Of a DNA stretch of 64,000 bases, positions 24,818 through 37,700 are shown piece by piece. Origin of the DNA: Apteryx mantelli (taxonomy: Eukaryota > Chordata > Aves > Apterygiformes > Apterygidae); contig NC_089978.1 in the NCBI RefSeq assembly GCF_036417845.1, positions 129,610,183-129,674,182 of the forward strand, written 5' to 3'. Numbering within the stretch: position 1 is the stretch's first letter; each line of letters begins with the position of its first letter. The translations under genes were made by a program, and so were the position numbers. Below the pieces are notes generated by a model. The model was not told where the DNA came from and did no database searches. It saw only the letters and a program-made list of their open reading frames with translations.

Positions 24818-27450
24818 GAGTTAATGGAGAGCCAGTTAAAGGCCCTGGGAAGTACACGTTCAGAAATAGTGTATGTTACCTACCAGACCTATCAGGAACT
24901 GAGATGGTCTAGCACACACACTAGAGTGTGCTTTTAAAAATTGCAGGCTAACGTGGAGAACAGGACTACTTTCATTTATACTTTTTTATTCTCTCACAGT
25001 TTTTCTCTGCCTGTGTTGCCCTTATCCTGATGGTTCCTGAGCTCCAAGCAAAAACTGATTTTATCAAAAAGACCCACAAAATCTATTTCTTCCACTTTCT
25101 TTTCATGCTGTATTTCTTTCTTCTACCTCTTGATCAGCTAAGCAATGAACTTTATGGTAGGTTCTGGTGATGATGAGATTTGAGGCCTAATCTGTTGAAG
25201 CAGAGTGTTCTGCATAGCTTGTTGTCAAATGGTTCTCTTCTACACAAGAGGCTTGATGACTTCTAGATGCCTGCTGTACTATAAGTCAATTGTAGATTCC
25301 TCAGGCCACAGCAATTTCATGACTGTGATTAGCTGTGACAGTCATAAAAACATGGATGTCTTGTCTAGGACCTAATTCTAAAGAAAAAAAATGCAGTCTA
25401 ATGATTAGACAAGAAAAAATAACAGTTGTGCATACCTCGGTAGCAATCCTTATGCCCAACAGTCTTGAAAAGTCCAGTGTAACTCTTAGCAATCACCTCC
25501 ATTAGTTCTGTACCTTTTCTCTGGACCACAGGACTAAAAAACTGGCCTAACGTCACATAACAGGGATTGAATACCCTATACTCTGTGTGTATTTAAATTA
25601 TAGTCTTAATGCTCCATTAGTGTGCATTTCTAGTGCCTTCACTACTTATATATTTGAATGTCTAGTAAACAGGTTGTTCTAAGAAAGAAGAAAGGAGGGC
25701 CATGTTTATTTAGTGTAATAAGAAAATATAAGAGGAGCAGAAAATAGAGAGCTGCCAGCTCCTATACCTAGCGTTTTGCAGCTGAGGGTGTTTGCATCTA
25801 ATAGCTATGTCTATTAGACCACATCAGATCATATAATTAACTAACAGCAGTGGGTGAGAGACATTCCCCGGATGAAGCCAAACAGCAGCTGCAATGTCTG
25901 TGCCATATCATTTTGGGGAGTAACCCCTCACTGTGAGGGTTTTAGAGGACAATATCAAAAAAGGAGATCCTCAGCTGCAAATAGTTCAGACTGTGGAGGA
26001 GATGGGTAAGAAACAGAGATTACTATAGGGAAAATGCAGGGAAGGAAAGCTGGTGGCCATTAGGCAGCCGTCACCAGTTTGATTTAGAAGAGCTGAGACA
26101 ATAGGGTTGCCTCTCATACACAGGCAAAAACTTAGTCTCAGAAGAAGTTTATGGGTATAGAGAAACAGTCCTTTTGATCTTTGAGATACATATATATATA
26201 TTCTGGTTAGGGGCACAGTGAAATATTACAAAGACACTGGGCAGAAAGAAATTTCTTCAGCCATATAATCAGGGACAGGGGTGAGAATAGAGTGAGATCT
26301 GGGAAAGTTAAGATTAGGGCAGAAGACAGGTTTGGACTGGAACAAAATAGGATTATGGATAAGGGCAAAATTGGGGCCTTATTTTGGCCTTATGTATGGG
26401 ATAGATGTAACGAGCCTCTCAGAGATTAAATTAGAGATGAAGTTTTGCTATCCAGGAAGGTGAATATGGGGTAACGGTGGTGAAAAATACGTAATTCACT
26501 GTGGATAGGCATACAGCAAAGCTAAATTTCCCGGTTTTGTTTCAACCTCCTTTAAGGACATCATTTGGCATATGTTTCCAACACCAGGCTAGTTCTCCAG
26601 ATTGGCACACAGATGAGAGCCAAGCCTGACCTGTTCCCCCAGGATCTGCTGTCACCTGTGCATTTTGCTGGGGTTTCTGGAGCCATTTCCCATTTGTGCT
26701 TCATAGTGCAACTCTTTTCGAGTGAACTGTTAGCAAGTTTGGCTGTGTGGGCACACACAGGAACTGTGTGAAAGGAGCCGAGGTCTGAAGAGACTCAAGT
26801 GGGCTAGTGCAAACTTCTTCCACAAAGAGGGTAGGTTACAAGCCCAAATGGAAGCAATGACTATGTTTTACTCTGTACCATGGGTTAGGTTAACTCCACC
26901 AGATTGAAAATAGAAATGAATGTGTGTGAGAGGGCTTTTTTTGTTTATTTTTTTGTGGATGGGATGGAGCACAGAGGTGACACCTAAGGAAAAGCCTGGC
27001 TTAACTCCACAGTGAAGGGAAGCCTTCAATAGAGCAGCAAGCTCATAGTGAAGAGGAAAGTGGGAGCTGGGAGGGTTGGAGATTACTGTCATATATTCGT
27101 CCCAGGGGTTACTGAAGTTAATGTGTCATGCTTCAGGGAAGCTTTGCCATTGGAAAGTCATGGGGCTTCCTCTTGGAACGGAGCAGGAGGCAGAATAAAG
27201 CCTTGAATTCAGCTCCACATCTTACTTCAGGGACAGAAAAAGCCCAGTCTGCCTCATGAGCAGTGCCTCATCCAAAGCTTTTATCTTCAGGGCTTGAACT
27301 GGGGCAAGAGCACAACAGCAGGAAATGACTGGACATACCTGCCACTCCCAGCCTCTCTGAGGTGCAGGTGACCCCATTGCTAGCTAGTGAGAAAGGACCC
27401 GGAGCTAGGCCCATTTGGCAGCTCAGGAGAGAAGCCCCCAGGCGATAGTG
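24818..27450. other. Unique non-coding sequence
   Basis: No gene is recognised. A weak MIR/L2-like string occurs near 25525-25575 (CTGGCCTAACGTCACATAAC) but is too short to call. A small TATATATATATA run is at about 26188-26200. Base composition becomes steadily more GC-rich towards the CpG island. Confidence 0.5.
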
Positions 27451-28069
27451 GACCCCAGCCTGCCCTCCCTTCCCTCCTTCCCCCCTTCCCCAGGGCAGGC
27501 AGCCCTGAGGGAAGGCCGGGCTGCCCGGCGCCCCTCACCACACGCAGAAAATGGCCTCCCGGTGGGCAGGCCGCGCAGCCGTTGGCTGCCGTTGGAGCCT
27601 GCCTGACACCGCCTTTGCCGGCAACTCGGCGGCTGCCGGGGTGCAGCCGGCAGCTGCTCGGGGCTGGTTTCCATGGTGACTGCGGCGGTGGAGCGAGGGA
27701 GGGGAGAGGTCTGCGGAGCCGGCAGGAGCGTGGGGGTGGGGAGCAGTGGAGGGAGAGCGAGGGTGGGATGGCGGGTGCCGAGCGGCAGCAGGGTTAACCC
27801 TTCCCTTGGATGGCGCGGCCTCCCCCCAGACCAGGGGGGCTCCGGGGACCTCAGGAGGGGTGCCTGCTTCTTGCCCACGGAGACCCACCTTGTTCTGGGG
27901 GGTGGCAGGTCTGCTGCAGCCCCCGCTGGCCTGCTCTCCTTGAGTGGTGTTTGTGCTCCCCCGGCCTGAGGGGAGCGAGGTGCTGAGGGGCAGCGCGACT
28001 GTCTGCCTTTGCCCTCTGCCCTTGCCCGCCCAAGGGGGAGATGGAGGGGAGACAGTGGCTGGTGTGCAG
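27451..28069 (+). promoter_or_regulatory. CpG-island promoter candidate with possible non-coding first exon
   Basis: This is the only dense CpG cluster in the window (densest about 27515-27720 and continuing to about 27990), in sequence otherwise depleted of CpG. It is preceded by a pyrimidine tract (27455-27500). It contains an RFX X-box-like palindrome (27667-27680) and a GGGTTAACCC palindrome (27791-27800). A consensus 5' splice site, TGCAG|GTGAGG, follows 28069 on the plus strand. Together these are what a TATA-less vertebrate promoter with a first exon looks like. Transcription direction is uncertain: the island could also drive a minus-strand or bidirectional transcript. The 282-codon minus-strand frame across it is proline/arginine/serine-rich, as expected from GC-rich DNA, and is not called as a gene. 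Confidence 0.5.
27667..27680. promoter_or_regulatory. RFX X-box-like palindrome in the CpG island
   Basis: GTTTCCATGGTGAC is close to the vertebrate RFX consensus GTTGCCATGGCAAC and fits RYYNYY N2 RRNRAC exactly. RFX sites are often found near start sites of cilium genes and of neuronal/endocrine genes, so its place inside the CpG island adds weight. Confidence 0.45.
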
Positions 28070-30616
28070 GTGAGGAAGGCAGGGATGGAGAGGGTGTGGG
28101 GGTCCCTCTGCAGCAGGCTATCGACAGCACTGGCTTTCGTGAAGGTCTGGCCCGGTGACTGTTAAACACGGCTCTGCAGCTGCATCCTCCAAGGAGCTGC
28201 CTTGTAGCAGGCTCGGTAGAGGCACCAGCCATTCTCCCTGTAAAATATTTAGCGGGTGAGCCCAGCCACATCCTCTGGTGGCAGCCCTGATGGGACTTGG
28301 GGGAACACTAGGTCATCTCAGAAAGGCTCAAGTGTTAGATTACAGGATGAAGGAAGGTGCCTGGCGAAGAGCAAAGGCTCAGATCCTTGGCAAAGCCACA
28401 GCTGGGATTCACAGACAGAGCAAACTGCGTGTGTAAATGTATGGACTTAGTCTTCACACAGGAGTAAGTTCCAGAGTTGAGAATGGTTGTTACGGTATAG
28501 AAAAGTGCTTATCTCCATGGTGACTGAGCAATGCTGTGCCTTCCTGGGAATGGAAAGTGCAGGTCCCAGGGCCCTGCTGCATATGACCCAGTGGGTTAAA
28601 TGCAGCCCTCTTTCCCTTTTGAAACCTGGGATTACAATATTTGTCACAACTGTATATATGCCCATGAATTGAACTGGTTGGAATCAGTCTGGTCTCTACC
28701 TGATAGCTGTATATATGCCAGAATGACTCCACAAGTGCACACTGGTGATCATAGGCAGTCTCATCCAAAGAGAGTCTTGCAAAAAATAAAACAGCAGAGG
28801 GAGTGCTGCAGGGCAGGAGAGGGGCAGTGGCAGAGCTATCAGACTATCCAGTATTTTAAATATTAGACTAAGTTGTATCTTAAGTCTAAGATGTGTTGGT
28901 GTCATTGGATAGGGGTTGGGATTCACCCAACCTGTGCTGTAGTTGAGGGGCTTGAAGCCAAGTGTTTTAATTTACACTTAGGTAGGTATAAATATAACAG
29001 GTGTTAAATGTTAAACCTGAAATGATCTCATGAAACATTTTTTGGTTTTGTTTTGTTTGTTCATGAAGCATTTGGATAAAATTCCTTGCTTTTTATTGCC
29101 AGGTGAACCAAGAACTTTCCTGTTTTTTTCCCAGCAGCATTGCTTAATCTGATATATTACTGCTTCCTACAAACTTTGGTCCTCTTCATGAAGTCCAAAG
29201 TATTCACTCCAGAACCCTGAAAAAAACCTGTTTCTAAAAACCATAATCATAGCTGGCTCCCGAGAAGGATAACAGCAAACCTGAGCCATAGGCAGGTTGC
29301 TCTGTTATAGTCTGCCTAGCTAAGGAGAAGGTGCCTCTAGACACAGCATAGAGACTCTTCGTTCACTCGTTCTGATACTCGGGGACTCAGAGGCTGTGAA
29401 CCAGGAAAAAAAAACCTCAGTGGATTCTCTCTTATCCAGGTCTCCTCAGAGTCACTAGAAATTTGGCTGATTTTCATGGAAGTAGTGGCAGATTCCTGAA
29501 GCATTTTGAGAAGATTTTGCTGAAGATGAAAGTGGCTGGAACCTTTGAATGAAAGAACTGCTTGCACTGCAAAAGACAGTGCCCATGAGGGAGATGAAAA
29601 TAACACTCATGAATGAGCTACTCAAGGTAGGTTCAGATGGGCAAGGCAATGCTATACTGTGAGTATCTGAGCATGCACCAAATGAGCTGGTATAACTGCA
29701 CAGCGCTGTTCCATGCAGAGACATGAGCTAGGGCCCTGGAAGCAAATTAGCCACATTAACATAGTGTGACATTGAGGTTAATCTACCCCATTTCTGAGCA
29801 GAATTTGTTAGGGCTGGAAGCTGTGCACATGTGGCTGTATTGTTTTCAGCTCTGGAGTTTTTGGGGGGCAGAACTACCTATGACTGACTCTAGCCACAGG
29901 CAAACTATGCAGTAGGTGCAAGAGGCATTGAAATACCGCCAACCCTGCTGTCAACTTTGCAAGAGCCATGGAAAGCCAGACTGACAGCATCCCTGTAGAA
30001 GGGCTGAGGTGTGTGAAACAGCGTTTATGGCTGAGGATACTGACTTCTCAGTAACATCCCTGCTGCCCCTGTTCTCTTTCTCCTGGAGTTTTGAGGAATC
30101 CCCATTCAAGTTGTTTCCTCTTTGCCCTCTTTCCCTTTCCAGTCCTTTTCCTTTCTCTTTCCTCTTCCTGTGTAGGAACAGTCCAGATCGGATCCCCACA
30201 TCAAAACTGAATTTTGCCCACACTCTTAGAATCTGCCAGCCAGCTCTGGCATTGCCTCGAGGATCTCTGCTTGGTGCAGCCATATCCTTTGAGACCCCTA
30301 GCTCAAGTACGTTAGCCATAGGTAACTCTGCAGATACTTCCCTCCCTTGTACTCCCAAGACATTGTGAGAATGGCTGCAGCAGCAGAATAACCTGGCTGC
30401 TTTTCAGAAGAACATATCCCAAAGCAAAGGCAGGGGCCTCAACCCCTCAGTATAATTAAACACAAGCATCATATTTGTGTAGTCTGTGCTGTGGCAACCG
30501 GGGCAGTTATTCTCATTCAGCTGGAAGGTTTGGAAGGCAGACCCATGGTATTTCACAAAAGATCCTCCTTACAGGCTGTGCCCTAAACTATTTCACTGAA
30601 TGAAATACACTCATGG
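28070..30616. other. Unique non-coding sequence downstream of the CpG island
   Basis: No coding exon is recognised. If the island is a plus-strand promoter this would be first-intron sequence. A second X-box-like palindrome is annotated at 28511. Confidence 0.45.
28511..28524. promoter_or_regulatory. Second RFX X-box-like palindrome
   Basis: ATCTCCATGGTGAC shares the ten-base core TCCATGGTGA (extended: CTCCATGGTGACTG versus TTCCATGGTGACTG) with the site at 27667. The shared 12-13 bases, including the flanking CTG, are stronger than a loose consensus match. Confidence 0.35.
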
Positions 30617-30623
30617 AGTGGAA

Positions 30624-30658
30624 GGGGGGGAGGGGGAAAGGGGGAAGGCAGGGGAGGG
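30624..30658 (+). other. G-quadruplex-capable G-tract cluster
   Basis: Five runs of three to seven G separated by loops of one to six bases (A, AAA, AAGGCA, A) meet the usual G4 pattern on the plus strand. Confidence 0.7.
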
Positions 30659-31634
30659 ATATAAAGAAGAAAAAGACACAGGATATAACCACACCATTTC
30701 TGGCAGTCATTCAATAGCAGCTCTTGGGGCAGTACCTGATATACTATTAGGGTGAATTCCACACAGTGCTTTGGCACTTAGATAGCATCTTTTTTTCTCC
30801 CTTTCTCTCTTGAGTTCCCCAGAGAGGTAATATATTGTCTTCCCTCTAGTTAAAGGGAGAGAGGGCTATTTGCATAGACAGGTCACTGTTTCTGTTGAAG
30901 GTGAAAGGAAAGGGCTAGCTAATTCATACACACAGACAAGAGGATATAGCACTGTACTGTCAGCCATTACAGGAGTCAGCAGTGAGACAAGTAATAGAGT
31001 GAGGCAGCTCTGCACAGTGGACATAGCACTTGCCAGAGCAAACCTTTGGATTGAAATAGCAGAAAGAGTAGTACTGAGGAAGAAAAGCCAGAGAGAAAGA
31101 AAGGGAGAAGCAGAATAAAAGACGAGGGGTCAGATTTTTTTAGCTGATATATATGACCCTACACTCTCCTAGAGCTGTGGTGGGAAGAGAAAGGATGTGG
31201 CCACAGTACTTTTGTGGGGGAGCTATTCTGGACTCTAATACACCCAACATACAGCCAGGTGGTGACATTGCCAAGGGTAGAATAGCAAGCACAATCTGAG
31301 AAATGCCAAAGGGACTGCAAGCTCCCTTGCCACTTCTTGATGGGCTCTATGTATTATGCAACAGGTCCTGAGATGCAAAGCCCAGAACCTGGGCTGTGAT
31401 CTGCTGATGGGAACAGCAATGTCTCCATCTATGCCACCATCAGAGAGCGTAGAATTGGAGATCCTGCTGTTTGAGCTTGGACCTCTTTGCAGCTTAAGCA
31501 TCGATACTGCTGCCAATGAATGCAGAGATTTAGCAATTTTCTTCAGCTAATGCAGGAGAATAATATCATCTGAGTCTTACACAGTGTTTTCATCAAGAGA
31601 TCTCGTGTCTGTGTCCCTAATTCTAGGTTTTTAT
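30659..31634. other. Unique non-coding sequence
   Basis: No gene, repeat or RNA is recognised in this kilobase. Confidence 0.5.
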
Positions 31635-31706
31635 AGCTTAGGAAACAGCTACATGGAGAAGGCGAAGGGACTTGCCCAAGATTGCCCAATAAACAGGTGG
31701 TAAAAC
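31635..31706 (+). repeat. MIR/L2-like core relic
   Basis: GGAAACAGCTACATGGAGAA, then GGGACTTGCCCAAGATTGCC, then AACAGGTGGTAAAAC follows the order of the well-known MIR/L2-type stretch (GAAACTGAGGCACAGAG, GTGACTTGCCCAAGGTCAC, AGTAAGTGGCAGAG). ACTTGCCCAAG is kept exactly. It is an ancient amniote SINE/LINE-derived fragment, useful as a marker of great age. Confidence 0.55.
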
Positions 31707-34700
31707 AAAAAGGAACCTTCTGCCTCACACTGCCAAACTGAATTCACTCATCACACACAGGAGAAAGAAACATAATGCATCTGTCTTTCTCTCAGTGCTT
31801 TTGAGATAAAGCAGAAAGCGCTCTCTGAGGTTGTGGATACTGAGGTCTCCTGTGCCAGGAGAGCAGATGCCTGCGCTGTGTGGGTGCCATGCCCTATGAG
31901 GATCATTGTCCAGACAGCATGTCTCACTCTGCAACTGGTCTGGAGTGTTTGTTCCTCACGTGGGATAGCAAATGTGAGGGAGATAACTAGATTGATCTCC
32001 CTTGTAGGCCTGTGCCTGGGACTTGGTACACAAGTTCCAGATGGTACAAAGCCCCTGCTGCTTGGATCTGCACAAAAAATTGCATCTTCCTCATTTGGCT
32101 TTCACTCGGTTGCTATTTGTACAAATTAAGCTGAGCTGCCAGGAACGTTTGCAAACAGTGAAAAGCAAAGTGGGATGCACAGGGCAAGTCAAAATAGGTC
32201 TCCAGTCTGGCAAAATGCCTGCAGGTGCTTATAACATTTGACTTACTCTAGCCTGTATATTACAGACACGCACACTCATTCATCAGACTTTCTCTTGCCC
32301 TCACACCCACACATGCTAACCCTTCACAGATTCATTCACCTTCTCTTCTCCCTCCCTACTTTCTCTTCCAAACACAGTCATTCCCCCACACAAATCCACC
32401 TCCGACACTTTTTGTTCCCCATACACAAACACACACACATTAATGAATGCTGGAGTGCAATATCTGTAGGTGGTATATATACATTCATACAGCAGTCTAG
32501 GCCATAGGCATATATCTGTGGGATAGAAAAGTCCTTGGGATTAGTGAGCTGAGAGCTCTGATTGCTCTTTCACATAAAATAAGACTGATCCAGTTCATGG
32601 AGCTGGCTGTTTCTGTCTTTCCCTGCTTCAGCCTGAACTCTCTGTCCCCATCCTCCACCAACCCTCCCTTTCTATTCGTCTTTGCCTTGCCCCCCTTGAT
32701 TCCTTTCTGCCCTCAGTTTTCATTTCCCACATTATCTCCCAAGACCACAGGGCTTCAGAGAGCTCGGTCTTTGCTGTTTCTCTCCATGACCTAACACTGG
32801 CCCTGATTATATCTCACAAAGAGTGGGAACTAAGGTGAGCAATGAGCCTGCCATGCGATGGCAGGGCATGGGGTAGGAAATACTGCAAGGTGTGGTGAGC
32901 TCAGAGCTCGGAGGCAGAGATGGTAAGCAGTGGGGCAAACTGCGCTGCCGTGTGAGCAGTACTCAGTCCTCCTGGCATTGAGCCTGCCTCTAATGGAATG
33001 TGACCCACCACTGGGAATGAGCTCATCTGTAATCCACTTAATTGAGTTTTATGAGCAGGGCTCTCACATCAGGGAGCCAGCCTGCCTTCTTCCTAGCACT
33101 CGCCCTTCTTCACTTGCTGCCTGGGGAAGGAAAGGGGGGCTGGGGCCACGTGCAGGGTGAGTGCTCCACTGTGCTGTTGATCAGCTAGTCTTTGACTTTC
33201 TCCCTGCCCTGGGGGAGCTGGACAGCCATCCTTTTCAAGATAGCCATTGTCTTGTGGTCTAATATTGTTTGCTTTTGCTGCAGATAGTGACTGTTAAATT
33301 TCCATCTAAATATGGGTGATGCTGTCAGGACTGTAGAGCTTTAAGTGCTCCTGGCTTTTTGATCTCTCTGCTAGGGCTAGGGATTCAGGGGAGGGGCTTC
33401 AGTGTTTCCTACAGATCTCATGTACACTTGAACCATCTCACCGAGGAGCCCAGGTGGAGTGGGGACAGAGGCATTTTCTTCTCAATCCTGCCTTTGGTGT
33501 GCAGTGGTCAGGATCCCACAAGAGCCTTTTTTTTATTCCCTAATGTCTTGCCATCTTTAACATTTGCATCATCATTTGCCTTTACTGTGCGAGTTTGTCA
33601 CATAAGGGCCAGCAAACAGAGAGGTCTGTTTGCTGTCTGTCAAGGGATTTGCAGACCTGAATCTGGTGCTTGTTGAAAGGTGCAGCCCTTCCTCTTGGTG
33701 AAGCAGAAATGGGGGGAGAAAGACAGAGAGAGTGAGCTTTTTTCTCAAGGGAGCATTGCTCTCCTTGGGAAGGGCCAGGAGAGACCCTCCGGTATGTGTC
33801 ATTGGGAAGTATTCCCTCCAGTATCTAGCATAAAGGCCTATATTTGAGATATATGCTGGGAGCAACTCCTGCTGCTTTTCCATCCCTTCTGGTCTACCTT
33901 GAAGGGAGGAGTCTTTAACATCAATTCAAATCTCGTGTTACATACACACCACAGAGCAGTAGCTCAACAGATCCAGAAATCCTTTAAGGAAAGGACATGA
34001 CATATGGAAGGGGAAGTGTGCAGAGGCATTAACACAAAGACCACAACAGGCCTGTACTGGTGTCACCACTCTGCATTGAGTGATACTTCAGGTGTTTCTT
34101 AAAATCCTCAGCCACTGGAATTATGGGAATACATGATAATAAAAGATTTTATTTTTGTAAATGTGTGTTTCTAGTCTTCACAGTTAGAGAACACTGAAAA
34201 ATTGGACCAGATGAAATCTGAAGATGCAAATCCCAGAGAGGAAATGAAAAGAACCCAGAATGTATGGTTTTTTTCAACAGCATAATTTTTAAGCCAATGT
34301 CACATGGATATACAGCAACTTTCCATTGCCATCCTAATGCTAAGTCAATGGAATGATTTTGGGGGTTTACTGCAGCAGTGCTACAGCTGAAGTAGCTGAA
34401 GTGCATGTTTTCCTTCCTTCTGGTTTTCAAAATTCAGGACTCCACAAGTCAGCCGTTGCTTTTGAAGTAGTCTTCTTGTCTTGTGGGTGCCTAGAATGTT
34501 CTTCCAGGTGGCTCTTCAATTCTCCTTCTCTTTCCTTTGTTTCAGATTCTTGCAAAATGAGCATTGCAGGACTCACAGTTCTTTCAGCACCGAGCACCAC
34601 CCTTCACTTCTTTCCCTCTGTCCTAGTTCACACATACATGTATGTTTGAGGAAGGCCTTTAGAACAATGACTATTACTAGCAATGTAACAGTCAAATCTT

Positions 34701-37700
34701 TCAGAAGACAACACTGAAAGACTGATATTCAGTTTGACCAGCTTAGGTAGAGACTGCCTTATGGTCAACAAAGATACTTTTTTTTCCATAAACTTTAAGA
34801 TCTGAAAACAGACATCCCAGCATCCCCAATGACCATGCAATCTGGATAGAGAGAACATTCTTCCAGTGAATCCAATGCTGGAAATTTCTCCTCCCAACTT
34901 AAACACATTCTCTTGCTCTGTCCCTTCAGTGGGAAACTCCTGACATCACATTTGGTACTATTTTATCCCTTGAGTAGTGGATAGCTTCAAAAATGGCAGG
35001 AGATCCTCAGTCTTGCCTCCGGCTCTCTCTGTTTATGGGATCTGCACACAACATATGGTACATGGAGAAAGGAAGAGCTGTTAAAAGGATGAAAGCTGTT
35101 GCAATAAATGTGGTTGTTAAGATCCAGTGGAGTATCTGTCACTGATCAGAGCAAAATATTTTCAGATATTTGTACTTTATGGCACAAATGTTTTTTAGAG
35201 AAGTTTTGTAAAAATGATTTTCTGGAGAAGTAAACTTTCCAGGAAATTGCTTCTGTTTTATCTCAGAGCACTGAAAGTGTTGAAGTTTCTGCAAAGATCT
35301 ACACAGTGTCTCACTCCACTGCTGTTTCAAACCCAAAGAGAAGCTTTCGTGCTTCAAAGCTCTTTTCCTTCTCACCAATAGAAGTTGGTCTAGTAAAAGA
35401 TATTGCCTCTCTCTCTATAGCACTTGCCTCTTGTTTAGATGTTCAGGCAGTAGTGGGGCTATCTTGTTTATCCAAGGCAGGCAATCTTGAAGTATCCAAG
35501 TCAGAAATAATCACTGCTGTTTCCTCTTCCTTCCCCCACTAAATCTCTTCCATGGCAATTGCTCAGATTTCCTTGTGGGGCTGATAGTGGTACTTAAGAT
35601 CAGGAGACAGATTACTGACAGGGGCCATACTAGGCTATGGAGGTCCATATCGCATCAGCTATGGAAGGTCATGTATCTCCCCACTCTCAGTAATAAATAA
35701 ACAGCTTGGCTCTTCAGCCTCACTCTCCCCCACTGAGCTCTTCACATACATTTATAAAACACCCACTCACATGTATGCATATAAACAAGCAAACAAATCA
35801 CACCACCTAAAAACCTAATTTAACAATTCCTCCTAAAGCCTGGGAAGGAAAAGAGAAAGGAGACTGTTGGTTGTTTCTATTTTTAAAATATTGAAGAGCT
35901 ACTTAGCTACTACTGTAACAGAAAGATATATAGTTGGGTTGATTAGACAGGAAGAAAAGGAAGAACTAGGAAGTGTGAAAGAGAGAGAAAGGAAAAAGCT
36001 TTGTCACATGGCTCTGGCAGTGTGGTAAGTGGCTTTCTCCTGAATACTCAGTGGCGTGGCCTGTTTGGGTAAACCTCATTAGAGATAAAAATGGAAGAGC
36101 TGAAGGAGTCCACACTGAGCTCCTGAAAAGTTTTGAAAGCAGGGCATGTGCTTGGGCCTGGAGTGACAACAGCAAGGTCAGAAAGCAGCTGAGAGGGAGA
36201 TGGCAGTGACAATGGCACTGCTGCCCAAGTGGCCTGTGGAGAACTGTGGAGCTGAGCACAAAGGCAGGGTTTGTTCCTAGTGACACACCAGTGACCTAGA
36301 CACCACCACAAGGTGATGCTGAGCAGGCAACTTGCAAAGTGAACTGACTAGCACACAGGTGATATTTCCCTACAGATCCCCAGAGACTTGTTGAATGTGT
36401 TGAAGGTGATTCTAAGAAATAAATGTCTCTTTCCCACAACCAGCAAGTAGGGTTTAAAGATCAGCAGCCCTTAGGGGGACAGGTGAGGCCTACCAGAATT
36501 CCTCAAGCTAGACACCTAGATATCATTCAAAATGCTCAGGATCCCTAATACCAGGACACTGGATGTTATCAGGGAGAAGAAAAGAAGTTTGGAGCTACTC
36601 AGGGCAGCTGAGCTGGTCTCCCAATCTGTTTTTAGGACATATCTTCTATTCAGCAGATATCCAGACAGCTATCAAATATCTCAGAATGGGGGACATGGCC
36701 ACATAGGCCACAGTGTCAGGGAGTACATGTGCCATACCGGGCTTGTGGTTGCTGTACCCAATTGCCCTGAGTTTCTCACTCTGTAGAAGGGGGCTTAGTG
36801 ATGCTTTCCTGCCTCATGGGTAAGAGTGAGATTGGGTTTTGTGAAATGCTCTGGTCTCCTCAAATGCAATGCATCATGCTGATGCTGTAAACAGCCTTAC
36901 AGACAGGACTGTGGATACTTGGCAGCTCTTCCAGAGGGCGATGGAGGGAAAGGTACATGAGGGATTGTGGTGTGTGGGGGAAGTTTGCACTGCGTCTGCT
37001 CCTGCTCTATCAATTTTGTGGATAGAAAGAGGCTGACATTAGCACACACTGTATGGATTTTGCAAGGTCTGTGGTGATATGCTCTTCCTGCAATAGATTA
37101 GAGTCAATTTCTGTCTTGTCAAAAGTGGTTAGAAGGAGCGTAGATTTTTAATGTGCTTGGGTTTAGGTATTTGTGTAGTATCTGAAGGCTGGGCTGACAT
37201 TGCCAGGGAAGCCACTGCTTCAGACTTCCAGCAGGATTATAGCCTGACAAGGGCCAGAATACTGTTGGGCGCGCGAGTTTCCTGTGACCTGTTCAGTGCT
37301 GCTGACAATGTACCCATGCTATCTAGACGTGTCATAGCCAGGGGCCGGGGGTACTGCACTTCCACCCTGGCACCTCTGACAGTAGCTCTTCAAGCTCCAG
37401 GCTCCCACTGTCCTAAAATGGGATCCTGAGGCTCTCCCATTCTTAGCCCTCATCCCTTCACTCCAATTGCCTGTGATCCCAGTCAGTCCCGGCTCAGCAG
37501 TCTTCCTGTTGGGATATGTATGGCCCTGCACTGATACAGGCAGCCAGACAGTGTTCTCAAAGTAAGGTATTATTAATCCGAACAATATGACAGAAATATG
37601 AAAGAAAAACTTTTCCTTTAACCCCTTCTGGTAGTAGGCAGATGATTTTGTTTCTCTAGTGCCTCAGTAGAGCCTGTCTTTTGTGGGTTTGGGCTCTGCA

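Noticed and set aside
25525-25575. CTGGCCTAACGTCACATAAC as a MIR/L2 piece
   Set aside because: Similarity is too short and diverged to separate from chance by eye.
27791-27800. GGGTTAACCC as a telomere-repeat fusion point
   Set aside because: Ten bases of palindrome with no further TTAGGG units on either side. It is more simply an HNF1-like or chance palindrome.
27423-28271. 282-codon minus-strand frame, longest in the window
   Set aside because: It covers the CpG island. Its composition (proline, arginine, serine, alanine) is what GC-rich DNA gives in any frame, other frames here are also long, and no domain is visible.
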